A stretch of 64,000 nucleotides of DNA from Acidobacteriota bacterium (GTDB lineage Bacteria; Acidobacteriota; Vicinamibacteria; Vicinamibacterales; UBA2999). The position numbers and the translations under genes are program-made. Positions 15,305-23,933 of the stretch are shown piece after piece. The stretch spans positions 1 to 64,000 of the forward strand of contig JAUYQQ010000016.1 of the NCBI GenBank assembly GCA_030697165.1. The letters are read 5' to 3'. The notes beneath the pieces were generated by a model, which did not search any database, had not been told where the DNA came from, and saw only the letters and a list, made by a program, of their open reading frames with translations. Positions within the stretch are counted from its first letter, which is position 1. Each line of letters starts with the position of its first letter.

Positions 15305-17275
15305 ATGAGCAGGATGACGCGCATGGTCCATCCGCTCGTTCGTGACACCCGCGGCGGCCCGCTTCGGCAGGCCTCGTGGGACGAAGCACTGGAGCGCGCG
15401 GCTACCGGGCTCGACACCGTGCGGCAGGCGCATGGCGGCCGGGCCTTCGGCCTCTTCAGCTGCTCGAAGAGCACGAACGAGATGAACTACGCGGCGCAGA
15501 AGTTCGGGCGCGTAGTGATGGGCTCGAACAACCTGGATAGCTGCAACCGCACTTGACATGCCCCAAGCGTCGCCGGTCTGGCGGCGGTATTCGGCATGGG
15601 TGGCGGCACCAGCTCGTATCAGGAGATTGAAGAGACGGACTGCATTCTCTTGTGGGGATCGAACGCCCGCGAGACGCACCCGATTTTCTTTCACCACCTG
15701 CTCGCGGGGCTGAAGCGAGGGGCGAAGCTCTATGCGATCGACCCCCGGCGCACCACCTCCGCGCAGTGGGCCGACGTGTGGGCGGGCCTCGATATCGGCA
15801 CCGACATCGCGCTCTCGAACACGATGGCCCGCGAAATCATCACCAGCGGCCTGGCCGACCGCGAGTTCATCGAACACGCCACCACCGGTTTTGACGCCTA
15901 TCGCGGCCTGGTCGAACCCTGGACCCTGGAGCGTGGCGCGGCCGAAACCGGTGTGCCGGCCGGCGTCATCCGCGAAATGGCGCACACCTATGCCACGGCC
16001 AAGCGCGCGATCATCTGCTGGACGCTGGGCATCACCGAGCACCATACGGCCGTCCATAACGTCATGGCGCTCATCAACCTCGCGCTGTTGACGGGCCACG
16101 TCGGGCGCTGGGGCTCGGGCCTCAACCCGCTGCGGGGCCAGAACAACGTGCAGGGCGGAGGCGACATGGGCGCGCTGCCCGATCGCCTGCCCGGCTTTCA
16201 GCATGTCGAGAACGACGAGGTCCGGGCGAAGTTCGACCGGTTCTACGGCGTCCCGGTGCCGCCGAAGAAGGGCTGGCACCTGTCGGGCATGTTCGACGCG
16301 ATGGAGCGCGGCGAGTTGCGCGCCCTTTATGTGATCGGCGAGAACCCGGTGCAGTCGGAAGCCGATCAGCACCGCGCGACGCGGCTGCTCGAGGGACTCG
16401 ACTTCATGGTGGTCCAGGACATCTTCCTGACCGAAACCGCCCAGCGCGCCGATGTTGTCTTTCCGGCCGCGGCCGGCGCTTTCGAGTCAGAAGGCACGTT
16501 CACGAACAGCGAGCGTCGCGTGCAGCGCGTGCGCAAGACCCTCAATCCGCCAGGCGAGGCGCGTGAAGACCTGGCGATCATCTGTGACCTGGCGCGCAAG
16601 CTCGGGCACGATTGGCCGGCCGACGCCGAAGGCATGTGGAACGAGGTGCGCCAGCTGTCGCCGGTTCACGCCGGCATGAGCTACGCGCGGCTCGAGCAGC
16701 ACTCGGGGCTGCAGTGGCCCTGCTACGACGATCACCATCCGGGCGAACTGTTCCTGCACGGCCGGCTCTGGGAGCGGCCGGTCCGTGGCCCGCGGGCGCC
16801 GTTCTCCATGGTGCGGCACGAGCTGCCGCTGGACCAGCTGAACGAGCAGTTCCCGCTGCGCCTGACGACGGGCCGGCGGCTGGCCGAGTACAACACGGGC
16901 GTGCAGACGGGATCGTATGCCTCGCCGACGCGGCGAGGCGAGACGATCGACGTCTCACCTGAAGATGCCCGCCGCCTCGGCCTGGCCGAGGGGCAGCCCG
17001 TGACCGTCACGTCGCGCCGCGGGGCGGTGGTGGCGCCGGTCCACATCGATCACGCTCTGCGGCCAGGCCTGACGTTCATGACGTTCCATTTCCCCGATCA
17101 AGTGGCCACCAACATGCTGACCAACGATGCCACCGATCCCCTGGTGGGCACGGCCGAGTTCAAGGCCACCGCTATTCGAATCGAGACGGGAGTCGGGAGT
17201 CGGGAGTCGGGAGTCGATCGGAAAGACAAGGGTTCTTCCGACTCCCGGTTCCCGGTTCCCGACTCCCGGCCCTAA
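15305..17275 (+). CDS. fdhA: Selenocysteine formate dehydrogenase, catalytic subunit lacking its N-terminal Fe-S domain
   Basis: About 656 residues read through an in-frame TGA (15554-15556) as selenocysteine at residue 84. The context SCNRT-U-HAPSVAGLA matches the Sec-His active site of bacterial formate dehydrogenases (E. coli FdhF: ARV-U-HGPSVAG). A SECIS hairpin follows at once. The molybdopterin oxidoreductase domain then runs with WGSNARETHP, GRWGSGLNPLRGQNNVQG and FPAAAGAFESEGTFTN; the dinucleotide-binding domain (GRRLAEYNTGVQT) starts near 525. The usual N-terminal CxxCxxxC [4Fe-4S] domain is missing and instead ends the gene at 19086-20006. The last 29 residues are encoded by a repeat (17188-17267). 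It should oxidise formate to CO2 or reduce CO2. Confidence 0.93.
15557..15598 (+). promoter_or_regulatory. SECIS element for selenocysteine insertion
   Basis: Directly 3' of the TGA, CATGCC (15557-15562) pairs with GGCATG (15593-15598). An upper 7-bp stem, CGTCGCC with GGCGGCG (15568-15574 and 15580-15586, one G-U pair), closes a GGTCT apical loop. GGUCU is the SelB-contacting loop of the E. coli fdhF SECIS, and the loop-to-UGA distance is comparable. This makes the TGA a selenocysteine codon rather than a nonsense mutation. Confidence 0.9.
17188..17267. repeat. CGGGAGT hairpin inside the fdhA 3' end (family E)
   Basis: Four GGGAGTC units (17188-17216) face an inverted set of CGACTCCC/GGTTCCC units (17239-17267); 25 of 29 arm positions pair around a 22-nt loop. 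The element encodes the fdhA C-terminal tail and ends 6 bp before its stop. It may act as an intercistronic mRNA stem-loop. Confidence 0.85.
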
Positions 17276-17277
17276 CC

Positions 17278-19089
17278 ATGGATCTGCATATCGTCGGCGC
17301 CGAAGCCACCGAAGCCGAGCGCGCGGCGGTCGATCGCCTCCTGGGCCCCCCGGCAACCGGATGGCACGGCGCGGCGCGGGACATTGGCCGCGACGGGCGC
17401 ACGGCCATTGGCGGACGGCAGGTCACGGGTGACCGCGACCTGCTGCTGCCCGCCTTTCACGCCGTCCAGGACGCCATCGGCTGGATCAGCCACGGCGCCC
17501 TCAACTACGTCTGCACCCGGCTGTCGGTTCCGCCCGCCGAGGCCTGGGGCGTCGTCACCTTCTATCACCTGTTGGCCACGGAGCCGCGCCCGGTGGCCGT
17601 CGCCCATGTGTGCGACGACATCGCCTGCCGCTTGAAAGGCGCCGACCGGATGTGCCGGGAGCTGGAGTCGCGGCTCGGGCACGCGGTGCACCGCTCGCCG
17701 TGTCTTGGGCAATGCGATCACGGGTCCGCCGCGCTCATTACTCGGGCCGGGAGCGAGCCGGAGCGGTTTGTGCTCGCGCCGGTCACCGCGGAGGAGGTCG
17801 TCCGGGCGGTTGAGATCCCGAGGGTTCCGAAGGTGACTACCGTGCCGGCTGGTGCGGGTACCCGAATCCTTCGGCGCATGATCGTGGCCGATGTCACCAG
17901 GCTCGACATCTATCGCCAGCACGGCGGTTACGCGGCGCTGACGAAGGCGATCGCCATGGGTCCCGCGGCCGTCATCGCCGAAGTCTCGGCGGCGAAGTTA
18001 CTGGGGCGCGGTGGCGCGGCGTTTCCGACCGGCCGCAAGTGGGAGGCGGTGGCCCGCGAGCCGGCGACACCGCACTATGTGGTCTGCAACGCGGACGAGT
18101 CCGAACCCGGCACGTTCAAGGATCGCGTGTTGATGGAGCAGGACCCCTTGGCCGTGATTGAGGCGATGACGATTTGTGGACTCGCGACCGGCTCCGAGCA
18201 CGGGTTCATCTACATTCGCGGCGAGTACCCGGAGGCCGAGAGCGCCATTGGCGCGGCGATCGAACAGGCACGGGCGGCCGGCTTGCTGGGGCCGAGCGTG
18301 GCAGGCTCGGGTCACGCGTTCGAGATCGAGATTCGCCGTGGTGGCGGCGCGTACATCTGTGGTGAAGAAACGTCGCTGTTCAACTCCCTCGAGGGCAAGC
18401 GCGGGGAACCGCGGTCGAAGCCGCCGTTTCCGGCGCAGATCGGCGTGTTTGGGAAGCCGACCGTGGTGAACAACGTCGAGACGCTCGTGAACGTGCTCGA
18501 CATCCTGGTCGAAGGCGGCACGGCGTGGGCGCGAACCGGCACCGCGGGCTCGACTGGCACGCGGCTGTTCTGCCTGTCTGGCCACGTCGCGAAGCCAGGC
18601 CTGTACGAGATTGAATGCGGCCAGACGCTGCGGCATGCGATCGACCTGGCCGGCGGTGTCCCGGGCGGCCGGTCGCTGCAGGCCGTGCTGCTTGGCGGCG
18701 CCGCCGGCACGTTCGTCGGCCCGGATGCGTTGGACATGCCGCTGTCATTCGAAGGCGCGCGTGCCGCCAATGCCACCCTGGGATCGGGCGTGATCATGGT
18801 GTTCGACGACACCGCCGATCTGTTGGACACGCTGGCCCGCATCGCGCAGTTCTTCCGCGACGAATCCTGCGGCCAATGCGTCCCGTGTCGCGTCGGCACG
18901 GTGCGGCAGGAAGAACTTCTGCGCGGCCGGGATCAGGGATCAGGGATCGGGGATCAGGGCACGGTGCTCCTGAGTGAGCTGGGTCAGGCGATGCGAGACG
19001 CGTCGATCTGCGGACTGGGCCAGACGGCAGCGTCGGCCATTGAATCGGCATTTGCAAACCTGCCCTCTTTGAGAAGGTCCGGGTCATGA
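17278..19089 (+). CDS. NuoE-NuoF fusion, NADH-side subunit of formate dehydrogenase
   Basis: 603 residues. Residues 1-175 are NuoE-like with a thioredoxin-fold [2Fe-2S] site (CDDIAC then SPCLGQC). From about 190 the protein is NuoF-like: RGGAAFPTGRKW (FMN/NADH loop), NADESEPGTFKDR, the IRGEYPEA segment, GAYICGEETSL, and the [4Fe-4S] cysteines ESCGQCVPC plus SICGLG. It takes electrons from the formate site to NAD+. The NuoE-NuoF linker (PRVPKVTTVP) resembles repeat family F, and residues about 551-561 are encoded by heptamer repeat D between the last cluster cysteines. The start lies 2 bp after the fdhA stop and the end overlaps the next gene by 4 nt. Confidence 0.92.
   Translation: MDLHIVGAEATEAERAAVDRLLGPPATGWHGAARDIGRDGRTAIGGRQVTGDRDLLLPAFHAVQDAIGWISHGALNYVCTRLSVPPAEAWGVVTFYHLLATEPRPVAVAHVCDDIACRLKGADRMCRELESRLGHAVHRSPCLGQCDHGSAALITRAGSEPERFVLAPVTAEEVVRAVEIPRVPKVTTVPAGAGTRILRRMIVADVTRLDIYRQHGGYAALTKAIAMGPAAVIAEVSAAKLLGRGGAAFPTGRKWEAVAREPATPHYVVCNADESEPGTFKDRVLMEQDPLAVIEAMTICGLATGSEHGFIYIRGEYPEAESAIGAAIEQARAAGLLGPSVAGSGHAFEIEIRRGGGAYICGEETSLFNSLEGKRGEPRSKPPFPAQIGVFGKPTVVNNVETLVNVLDILVEGGTAWARTGTAGSTGTRLFCLSGHVAKPGLYEIECGQTLRHAIDLAGGVPGGRSLQAVLLGGAAGTFVGPDALDMPLSFEGARAANATLGSGVIMVFDDTADLLDTLARIAQFFRDESCGQCVPCRVGTVRQEELLRGRDQGSGIGDQGTVLLSELGQAMRDASICGLGQTAASAIESAFANLPSLRRSGS
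17818..17840. repeat. Family F-like repeat in the NuoE-NuoF linker
   Basis: This 23-nt stretch matches the GGGTGCCTAAGGTGCC-type array at 21779-21860 in about 18 of 23 positions and is translated PRVPKVTT. The similarity suggests that the fusion joint derives from a former intergenic repeat. Short and imperfect, so tentative. Confidence 0.45.
18930..18959. repeat. In-frame ATCAGGG heptamer array (family D)
   Basis: Four ATC(A/G)GGG units, the reverse complement of the pssA-end array, are read in frame as RDQGSGIGDQG. They lie between the CxxCxxC and the fourth cysteine of the NuoF-like [4Fe-4S] site, where the family normally has a variable loop. Confidence 0.85.
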
Positions 19090-20006
19090 CCAACGACGAG
19101 ATCTCATTCCGCTTGCCGCCACCGGCAGCGGTCATTCCCGCTCCGCCGGCTGAACCCGCGCCGGTGATGGTGCCGTTGACCATCGACGGGCGAGCGGTCG
19201 AGGTGCCGGCCGGCGCGACCCTGATCGAGGCATGCAACACGCTCGACATCCACATTCCGACGCTGTGCTACCTCGAGACGCTCACCCCCGTAAACGCCTG
19301 CCGCGTCTGCGTCGTCGAAGTCGAAGGCGCGCGCGTGCTGGCGCCGGCGTGCTCGCGCAAGGTCGAGGCCGGCATGGTCGTCAAGACCCGGTCGCCTCGG
19401 GTTGACCTCTCGCGCAAGGTGGTCTTGGAGTTATTGGGATCTTCTGTCGATTTGAGTACCGCACCCGGACTAAGCGAGATGATAATGGAGTACGGAGCCC
19501 GTCCAGAGAGGTTTCAAGAGAGTCTTGGCTCTGTGTCCTCTGTGTCCTCTGTGGCCCAGCCGGTGAAGATCGACAACGACCTCTACGTGCGGGACTACGG
19601 CAAGTGCGTCCTCTGCTACAAGTGTGTTGAAGCGTGCGGCACCGACGCGCAGCACACCTTCGCCATTGCCGTCGCCGGTCGCGGCTTTAGCGCCCATATC
19701 TCGACTGAGCTCGACGTGCCGCTGCCGGATTCGGCGTGTGTCTATTGCGGCAACTGCATTGCGGTGTGCCCGACCGGCGCGTTGATGGCGACGCCGGAGT
19801 TCGAACTGCGGAAGGCAGGGGAGTGGCGGCCCGAGACCCAGGCCGTGACGGATACGATCTGTCCGTATTGCGGTGTCGGCTGCACGCTGACCGTGCACGT
19901 GCAGGATCAGCAAATCGTGAAGGTGACGTCGCCGTTCGACAACGACGTCACCCGTGGGAATCTGTGCGTGAAGGGACGCTTCGGCTTCGAGTACGTGAAC
20001 AAATAG
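19086..20006 (+). CDS. Detached N-terminal Fe-S subunit of formate dehydrogenase
   Basis: 306 residues. After a Pro-rich lead, residues 35-120 form a [2Fe-2S] domain (LCYLETLTPVNACRVC, then APAC). Next come two [4Fe-4S] sites (CVLCYKCVEAC and CVYCGNCIAVC), and finally, from about 255, the formate dehydrogenase domain CPYCGVGC...NLCVKGRFGFEYVNK. In other NAD-linked enzymes this whole block is the N-terminus of FdhA. Here it stops exactly where the catalytic subunit of gene 15305-17275 begins, so the two must associate; the conserved Lys of LCVKG must reach the cofactor across a subunit interface. Residues about 148-158 (SVSSVSSV) are encoded by repeat family A. The start overlaps the NuoEF stop (ATGA). 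Confidence 0.9.
   Translation: MTNDEISFRLPPPAAVIPAPPAEPAPVMVPLTIDGRAVEVPAGATLIEACNTLDIHIPTLCYLETLTPVNACRVCVVEVEGARVLAPACSRKVEAGMVVKTRSPRVDLSRKVVLELLGSSVDLSTAPGLSEMIMEYGARPERFQESLGSVSSVSSVAQPVKIDNDLYVRDYGKCVLCYKCVEACGTDAQHTFAIAVAGRGFSAHISTELDVPLPDSACVYCGNCIAVCPTGALMATPEFELRKAGEWRPETQAVTDTICPYCGVGCTLTVHVQDQQIVKVTSPFDNDVTRGNLCVKGRFGFEYVNK
19529..19556. repeat. In-frame family A right arm
   Basis: CTCTGTGTCC/TCTGTGTCC units ending in CTCTGTGGCC, identical in type to the right arms at 13636-13657 and 43450-43478, are read as SVSSVSSVA. No matching left arm is visible nearby. The repeat sits between the [2Fe-2S] and [4Fe-4S] domains. Confidence 0.85.
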
Positions 20007-20008
20007 AA

Positions 20009-20057
20009 ACAGGAGTTAAAGAGATAAGGAGAAACTCTTTATCTCTTCGTCTCCTGT
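20009..20057. terminator. Family C hairpin between fdh operon and ggt
   Basis: ACAGGAG-x5-AGAGATAA faces TTATCTCT-x4-CTCCTGT (19-bp arms, three mismatches) 3 bp after the operon's last stop, with the convergent ggt stop just beyond. Position and form fit a bidirectional terminator. Similar AGGAG/CTCCT hairpins occur at 33645 and 47857. Confidence 0.7.
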
Positions 20058-20064
20058 AAATCCG

Positions 20065-21753
20065 TTACTTGCCGGCCGCGCCGCCGTCGGGTGCGCGGCG
20101 ATCGACGCCACCCTCGAGCAGGTTCTCTTTCTGGTTGAACACGATCACCTGGGCGGCGCCCTGGTTGCCGCCCTCGTTGACCGTGTGGCCCATGGCGCGC
20201 AGCAACGCGAGGGTGTCGGCCGAGATGCCGAGCCGTTCCACGTTGATGCGGTCGGGCAGCCACTGGTGGTGCATGCGGCCCGCATCCACGGCCTCCTGCG
20301 CGTTCATGCCGTAATCAATCACGTTGAGAATTGTCGTCAGCACCGTGTTGATGATGGTGCGCCCGCCGGGCGTGCCGGTGACCATGAACAACTGGCCGTC
20401 CTTGGCGATGATGGTGGGCGCCATGCTCGACAGCATGCGCTTGCCGGGCCGTGCCAGGTTGGGGTTGGTGCCGATCATGCCGCGATCGTCGGTCAATCCG
20501 GGCTGGCCGTTGAAGTCGCCCATCTCGTTGTTCAGCAGGAAGCCGCCGCCGGGCACGACGATGCGAGAGCCGTATCCGTACTCGAGTGTGTAGGTCATGG
20601 CGACGGCGTTGCGGTTGGCATCCACGATCGAGAGGTGGGTGGTCTCGGGCGATTCGCTGGTCCACGTGAACGAGGTGGTGGACGACTTCGACGCCTTGTT
20701 CGGGTCGATGGTCTTGCGCAGCCCGTTGGCGTAGTCCTTCGAGATCAGCATCGGCAGCGGGATGTCCTTCTCGAAATCCGGATCGCCGATATAACGCGCG
20801 CGATCGGCAAACGCCCGGCGCATGGCTTCGGCCGTGAGATGAATGTTCTTGGCCGAGCCATAGCCGTTGGCCTTGAGGTCAAAACCCTCGAGCACGTTCA
20901 GCATCTGCACGATGGCCATGCCGCCGGAGCTGGGCGGCGGCATGCCGTAGATGTCGTAGCCGCGGTATGTGCCCTTGACGACATCGCGCTTCTTGGCCTG
21001 GTAGGCCTTGAGGTCGCCAACCGTGATCAGGCCGCCGTTGGCCTTCATCTCTTTTTCGATCAGCTCGGCCGTCTCGCCCTCGTAGAACCCGGCGGGCCCC
21101 TGCTCGGCAATGCGCGTCAGCGTCCGCGCCAGGTCGGCCTGTTTGAGGATGTCGCCGGCCTCGTACGGCTGGCCGTTCTTTGAGAACTGCGCGAGCGACG
21201 CGGGATATTTCTTGAACTCGGGAATCATCGACGCCAGCGACCGCGCCAGGCCGTGCGAAACCTCGAAGCCATCGCGGGCCAGCTTGATCGACGGTTCGAC
21301 CAGTTCTTTCCAGGGCTTGGTACCGGCTTCCTTCCACGCCAGGTGCAGCCCCGCCACCGTGCCGGGCACACCCACTGACATGTGGCTGTTGTGATGCGTG
21401 TCGAAGTCGTACTTGCCGTCCTTCAGCCACATCTCCGGCGACGACCGCGCCGGGCCGACCTCGCGGAAGTCATACGACACCGGCTCGCCCTTGGCCGGCC
21501 GATAGACGATGAAGCCGCCGCCGCCGATGTTGCCGGCGGTCGGGTGCGTCACCGCCATGGCGAAGCCAGTGGCCACGGCCGCGTCGATGGCGTTGCCGCC
21601 GTTCTTGATGACCTCGAACCCAATCTCCGAGGCAATGTCGCTTTGGGTGATCACCATCCCCAACTTGGCGCGGGCCGGGGACGAGCCGGCCTGAATCGTC
21701 ATCGACGACAGGGCCAGCAGGGCAATCACGACGAAGAATGCACGGCGAATCAT
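20065..21753 (-). CDS. ggt: Gamma-glutamyltransferase
   Basis: 562 residues with a signal peptide (to about MTIQAGS). A periplasmic proenzyme that cuts itself to expose a catalytic threonine: the site is TTHLSIVDANRNAVAMT (about residue 373). GSRIVVPGGGFLLNNEM and PGGRTIINTVLTTILN are other conserved GGT segments. It removes gamma-glutamyl groups from glutathione and related peptides. A monocistronic leftward gene facing the fdh operon. Confidence 0.92.
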   Translation of the reverse strand: MIRRAFFVVIALLALSSMTIQAGSSPARAKLGMVITQSDIASEIGFEVIKNGGNAIDAAVATGFAMAVTHPTAGNIGGGGFIVYRPAKGEPVSYDFREVGPARSSPEMWLKDGKYDFDTHHNSHMSVGVPGTVAGLHLAWKEAGTKPWKELVEPSIKLARDGFEVSHGLARSLASMIPEFKKYPASLAQFSKNGQPYEAGDILKQADLARTLTRIAEQGPAGFYEGETAELIEKEMKANGGLITVGDLKAYQAKKRDVVKGTYRGYDIYGMPPPSSGGMAIVQMLNVLEGFDLKANGYGSAKNIHLTAEAMRRAFADRARYIGDPDFEKDIPLPMLISKDYANGLRKTIDPNKASKSSTTSFTWTSESPETTHLSIVDANRNAVAMTYTLEYGYGSRIVVPGGGFLLNNEMGDFNGQPGLTDDRGMIGTNPNLARPGKRMLSSMAPTIIAKDGQLFMVTGTPGGRTIINTVLTTILNVIDYGMNAQEAVDAGRMHHQWLPDRINVERLGISADTLALLRAMGHTVNEGGNQGAAQVIVFNQKENLLEGGVDRRAPDGGAAGK

Positions 21754-21778
21754 GGCAAAGCCTCCGCGCGAATTATAG

Positions 21779-21860
21779 TGCCTAGGGTGCCTAGGGTGCC
21801 TAAGGTGCCTAAAGTGCGCACCCTAGGCCCCTTAGGCCCATTAGGCACCTAAGGCACCTT
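21779..21860. repeat. GGGTGCCTA inverted repeat (family F)
   Basis: Left arm units GTGCCTAGG/GTGCCTAAG (21779-21812) face right arm units CCCTTAGG/GGCACCTAAGG (to about 21860). The array lies between ggt and the rhodanese and contains the rhodanese stop codon and its last residues (KVP). Confidence 0.85.
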
Positions 21861-22718
21861 AGTTTTAATCGGCGTATCGTCCCGATTGCCCCATTCCTCC
21901 CACGCGCCGTAGTAGTTCGCCAGCTTGGTGAGGTCGTGGCCGATGAGCGCCAGCGTGAAAATGTCGTGGGCGGCACGCATGCCGACCTGGCAATACACCG
22001 TGACCTGGTCGGAGGGCACAATCCCCTTGTCGCGGTAGAGCTTCACGAGCTCTGCCGCCGGCTTCATGGCCTTGGTCACCGGATCCATGGTGTCTTCCCA
22101 GTAGATCGGCACAGACGACTCGATGAAGCCGCCGCGCTTGATGTTGCGCAGGTCCTTGCCGTCGATCTCGCCCTGCGTGCGGGCGTCCACCAGCTTGACG
22201 CCCGGCTTGTTGATCGCCGCCTTCACGTCATCGGCGGTCGCCACCTTTACCGTACCCGGCTTGACGGTGAACACCGTCGCCGCGGGTTTGGGCACGTCGG
22301 CACTGGTGGGCCGCTGTTCCGCCGACCACTTGTTCCAGCCGCCGTCGAGCAGCGCCGCGTTGGCGTGGCCGTAGTGGTTCAGGATCCACCACAGGCGGGC
22401 AGCGTAGAGCCCGCCGCGATCGTCGTAGGCAATCACGCGCGTGGTGCTGGAGATGCCCAGGCGCGACATCAACGCCTCGAACTCGGCCGGCGTCGGCAGG
22501 AAGGTGGGTGGCGCCTTGGGATTGCGAATCCAGTTGTTGTCCACGAACACCGCCCCCGGGATGTGCCCCTCGGCATAACCACGGTTGCGCATGTCAATCA
22601 CGCGGATGTTCGCGTCGTTCAGGTGCTGGGCCAGCCACGCCGTGTCGACGAGCAATTCGGGCCGGGCGTAGGTGGTGGGCGATTGCACGCCGAGGAGCAG
22701 GGCGAAGAGAAATGCCAT
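21849..22718 (-). CDS. Exported rhodanese-type sulfurtransferase
   Basis: 289 residues with an N-terminal hydrophobic segment and two rhodanese domains. The first (about 20-135) is inactive-like, with VIAYDDRGG. The second has the active cysteine in VTVYCQVGMRA. This is the thiosulfate/3-mercaptopyruvate sulfurtransferase layout, probably periplasmic. The stop codon is formed by repeat family F. The aminotransferase gene diverges from its start. Confidence 0.87.
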   Translation of the reverse strand: MAFLFALLLGVQSPTTYARPELLVDTAWLAQHLNDANIRVIDMRNRGYAEGHIPGAVFVDNNWIRNPKAPPTFLPTPAEFEALMSRLGISSTTRVIAYDDRGGLYAARLWWILNHYGHANAALLDGGWNKWSAEQRPTSADVPKPAATVFTVKPGTVKVATADDVKAAINKPGVKLVDARTQGEIDGKDLRNIKRGGFIESSVPIYWEDTMDPVTKAMKPAAELVKLYRDKGIVPSDQVTVYCQVGMRAAHDIFTLALIGHDLTKLANYYGAWEEWGNRDDTPIKTKVP

Positions 22719-22764
22719 GTCGGCGATTGTAACCCCGCCGTCGTGTCAGAATGTCGGGACCGTC

Positions 22765-23919
22765 ATGACCTCGGCTGTTCCCGTCACCTCCAAGCTTCCC
22801 GATATCGGCGTCAGCATCTTCGCGGTGATGACCCGGCTGGCCAACGAGCACCAGGCCATCAACCTGTCGCAAGGGTTCCCGGATTTCGACTGCGACCCGG
22901 CGCTGGTCGAGGCGGTGGCCAAGGCCATGCGCGAGGGCCACAACCAGTACGCGCCCATGCCGGGCGTGCTGGCGCTGCGCGAGGGCATCGCGGCCAAGGT
23001 CGAGCAGCTGTACGGTCCGCGCTACGACCCCATGACCGAGGTCCTGGTGACCTCGGGCGCGACGGCCGGCCTGTATGCGACGCTGACGGCGCTGGTGCAG
23101 CCGGGCGACGAGGTGCTGTTGTTCGAGCCGTGCTACGACTCGTACGTGCCGGTGATTCGCCTGAGTGGCGGCGTGCCGGTGTTCGTGAGCCTGCGCTATC
23201 CCGACTACACCGTGAACTGGGACGAGGTCCGCCGCGCCATTACGCCCAGGACGCGCATTATCCTGGTGAACACGCCGCACAATCCGACCGGCATGATGTG
23301 GTCGGCCGACGACATGAAGCAGCTGCAGTCGATCGTTGACGGCACGGACATCATCCTGATTGGCGACGAAGTCTACGAACACATCATTTTCGACGGCCGC
23401 CGCCACGAGAGCCTGCTGCGCTACGAGGACCTGCGCGCGCGCTCGATCGTGATCAGCTCGTTCGGCAAGACCTTCCATACGACCGGCTGGAAGGTGGGCT
23501 ACTGCATCGGGCCGCAGACGCTGATGGCCGAGGTCACGCGCGTCCACCAGTTCGTGACGTTTACCGTGCACACGCCGTCGCAGATGGCGTTCGCAGAGTC
23601 CGTGCGCAAGGATCCCGCCGCGAAAGACCTGTCGGGCTTCTACCAGCGGAAGCGGGACTTGTTCCTGGAACTGACGGCGAGCTCGCGATTCAAGCCACTG
23701 GCGTGTGGCGGTACGTACTTCCAGTTGATGGACTTCTCGGCGATCTCGAAAGAGACCGACAAGGAGATCGCCCACCGGCTGATCGTCGAGCACGGCGTCG
23801 CGTCGATCCCCGTCTCCGCATTTCTCTACAAGGACACCGGCGGACCCGTCCTGCGGTTCTGCTTCGCTAAACGCGACGAAACCCTGACCGCCGCCGCCGA
23901 GCGGCTCGTGAAGATCTGA
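22765..23919 (+). CDS. PLP aminotransferase (methionine aminotransferase-like)
   Basis: 384 residues, fold-type I class I aminotransferase. Marks: NLSQGFPDFDCDP, the NTPHNPTG motif, the Asp of GDEVYEH, and the PLP lysine in SSFGKTFHTTGWKVGY. The N-terminal and active-site pattern is close to YbdL/kynurenine-oxoglutarate enzymes often called methionine aminotransferase, used in methionine salvage. The ATG at 22765 begins just before the conserved core. Confidence 0.87.
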   Translation: MTSAVPVTSKLPDIGVSIFAVMTRLANEHQAINLSQGFPDFDCDPALVEAVAKAMREGHNQYAPMPGVLALREGIAAKVEQLYGPRYDPMTEVLVTSGATAGLYATLTALVQPGDEVLLFEPCYDSYVPVIRLSGGVPVFVSLRYPDYTVNWDEVRRAITPRTRIILVNTPHNPTGMMWSADDMKQLQSIVDGTDIILIGDEVYEHIIFDGRRHESLLRYEDLRARSIVISSFGKTFHTTGWKVGYCIGPQTLMAEVTRVHQFVTFTVHTPSQMAFAESVRKDPAAKDLSGFYQRKRDLFLELTASSRFKPLACGGTYFQLMDFSAISKETDKEIAHRLIVEHGVASIPVSAFLYKDTGGPVLRFCFAKRDETLTAAAERLVKI

Positions 23920-23933
23920 GCGCCTGCTTTTGA

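Noticed and set aside
15305-15556. Short separate gene ending at TGA, with fdhA starting at 15596
   Set aside because: The frame continues across the TGA, the motif before and after is that of a Sec-containing formate dehydrogenase, and a SECIS follows. It is one selenoprotein gene, not a pseudogene or two genes.
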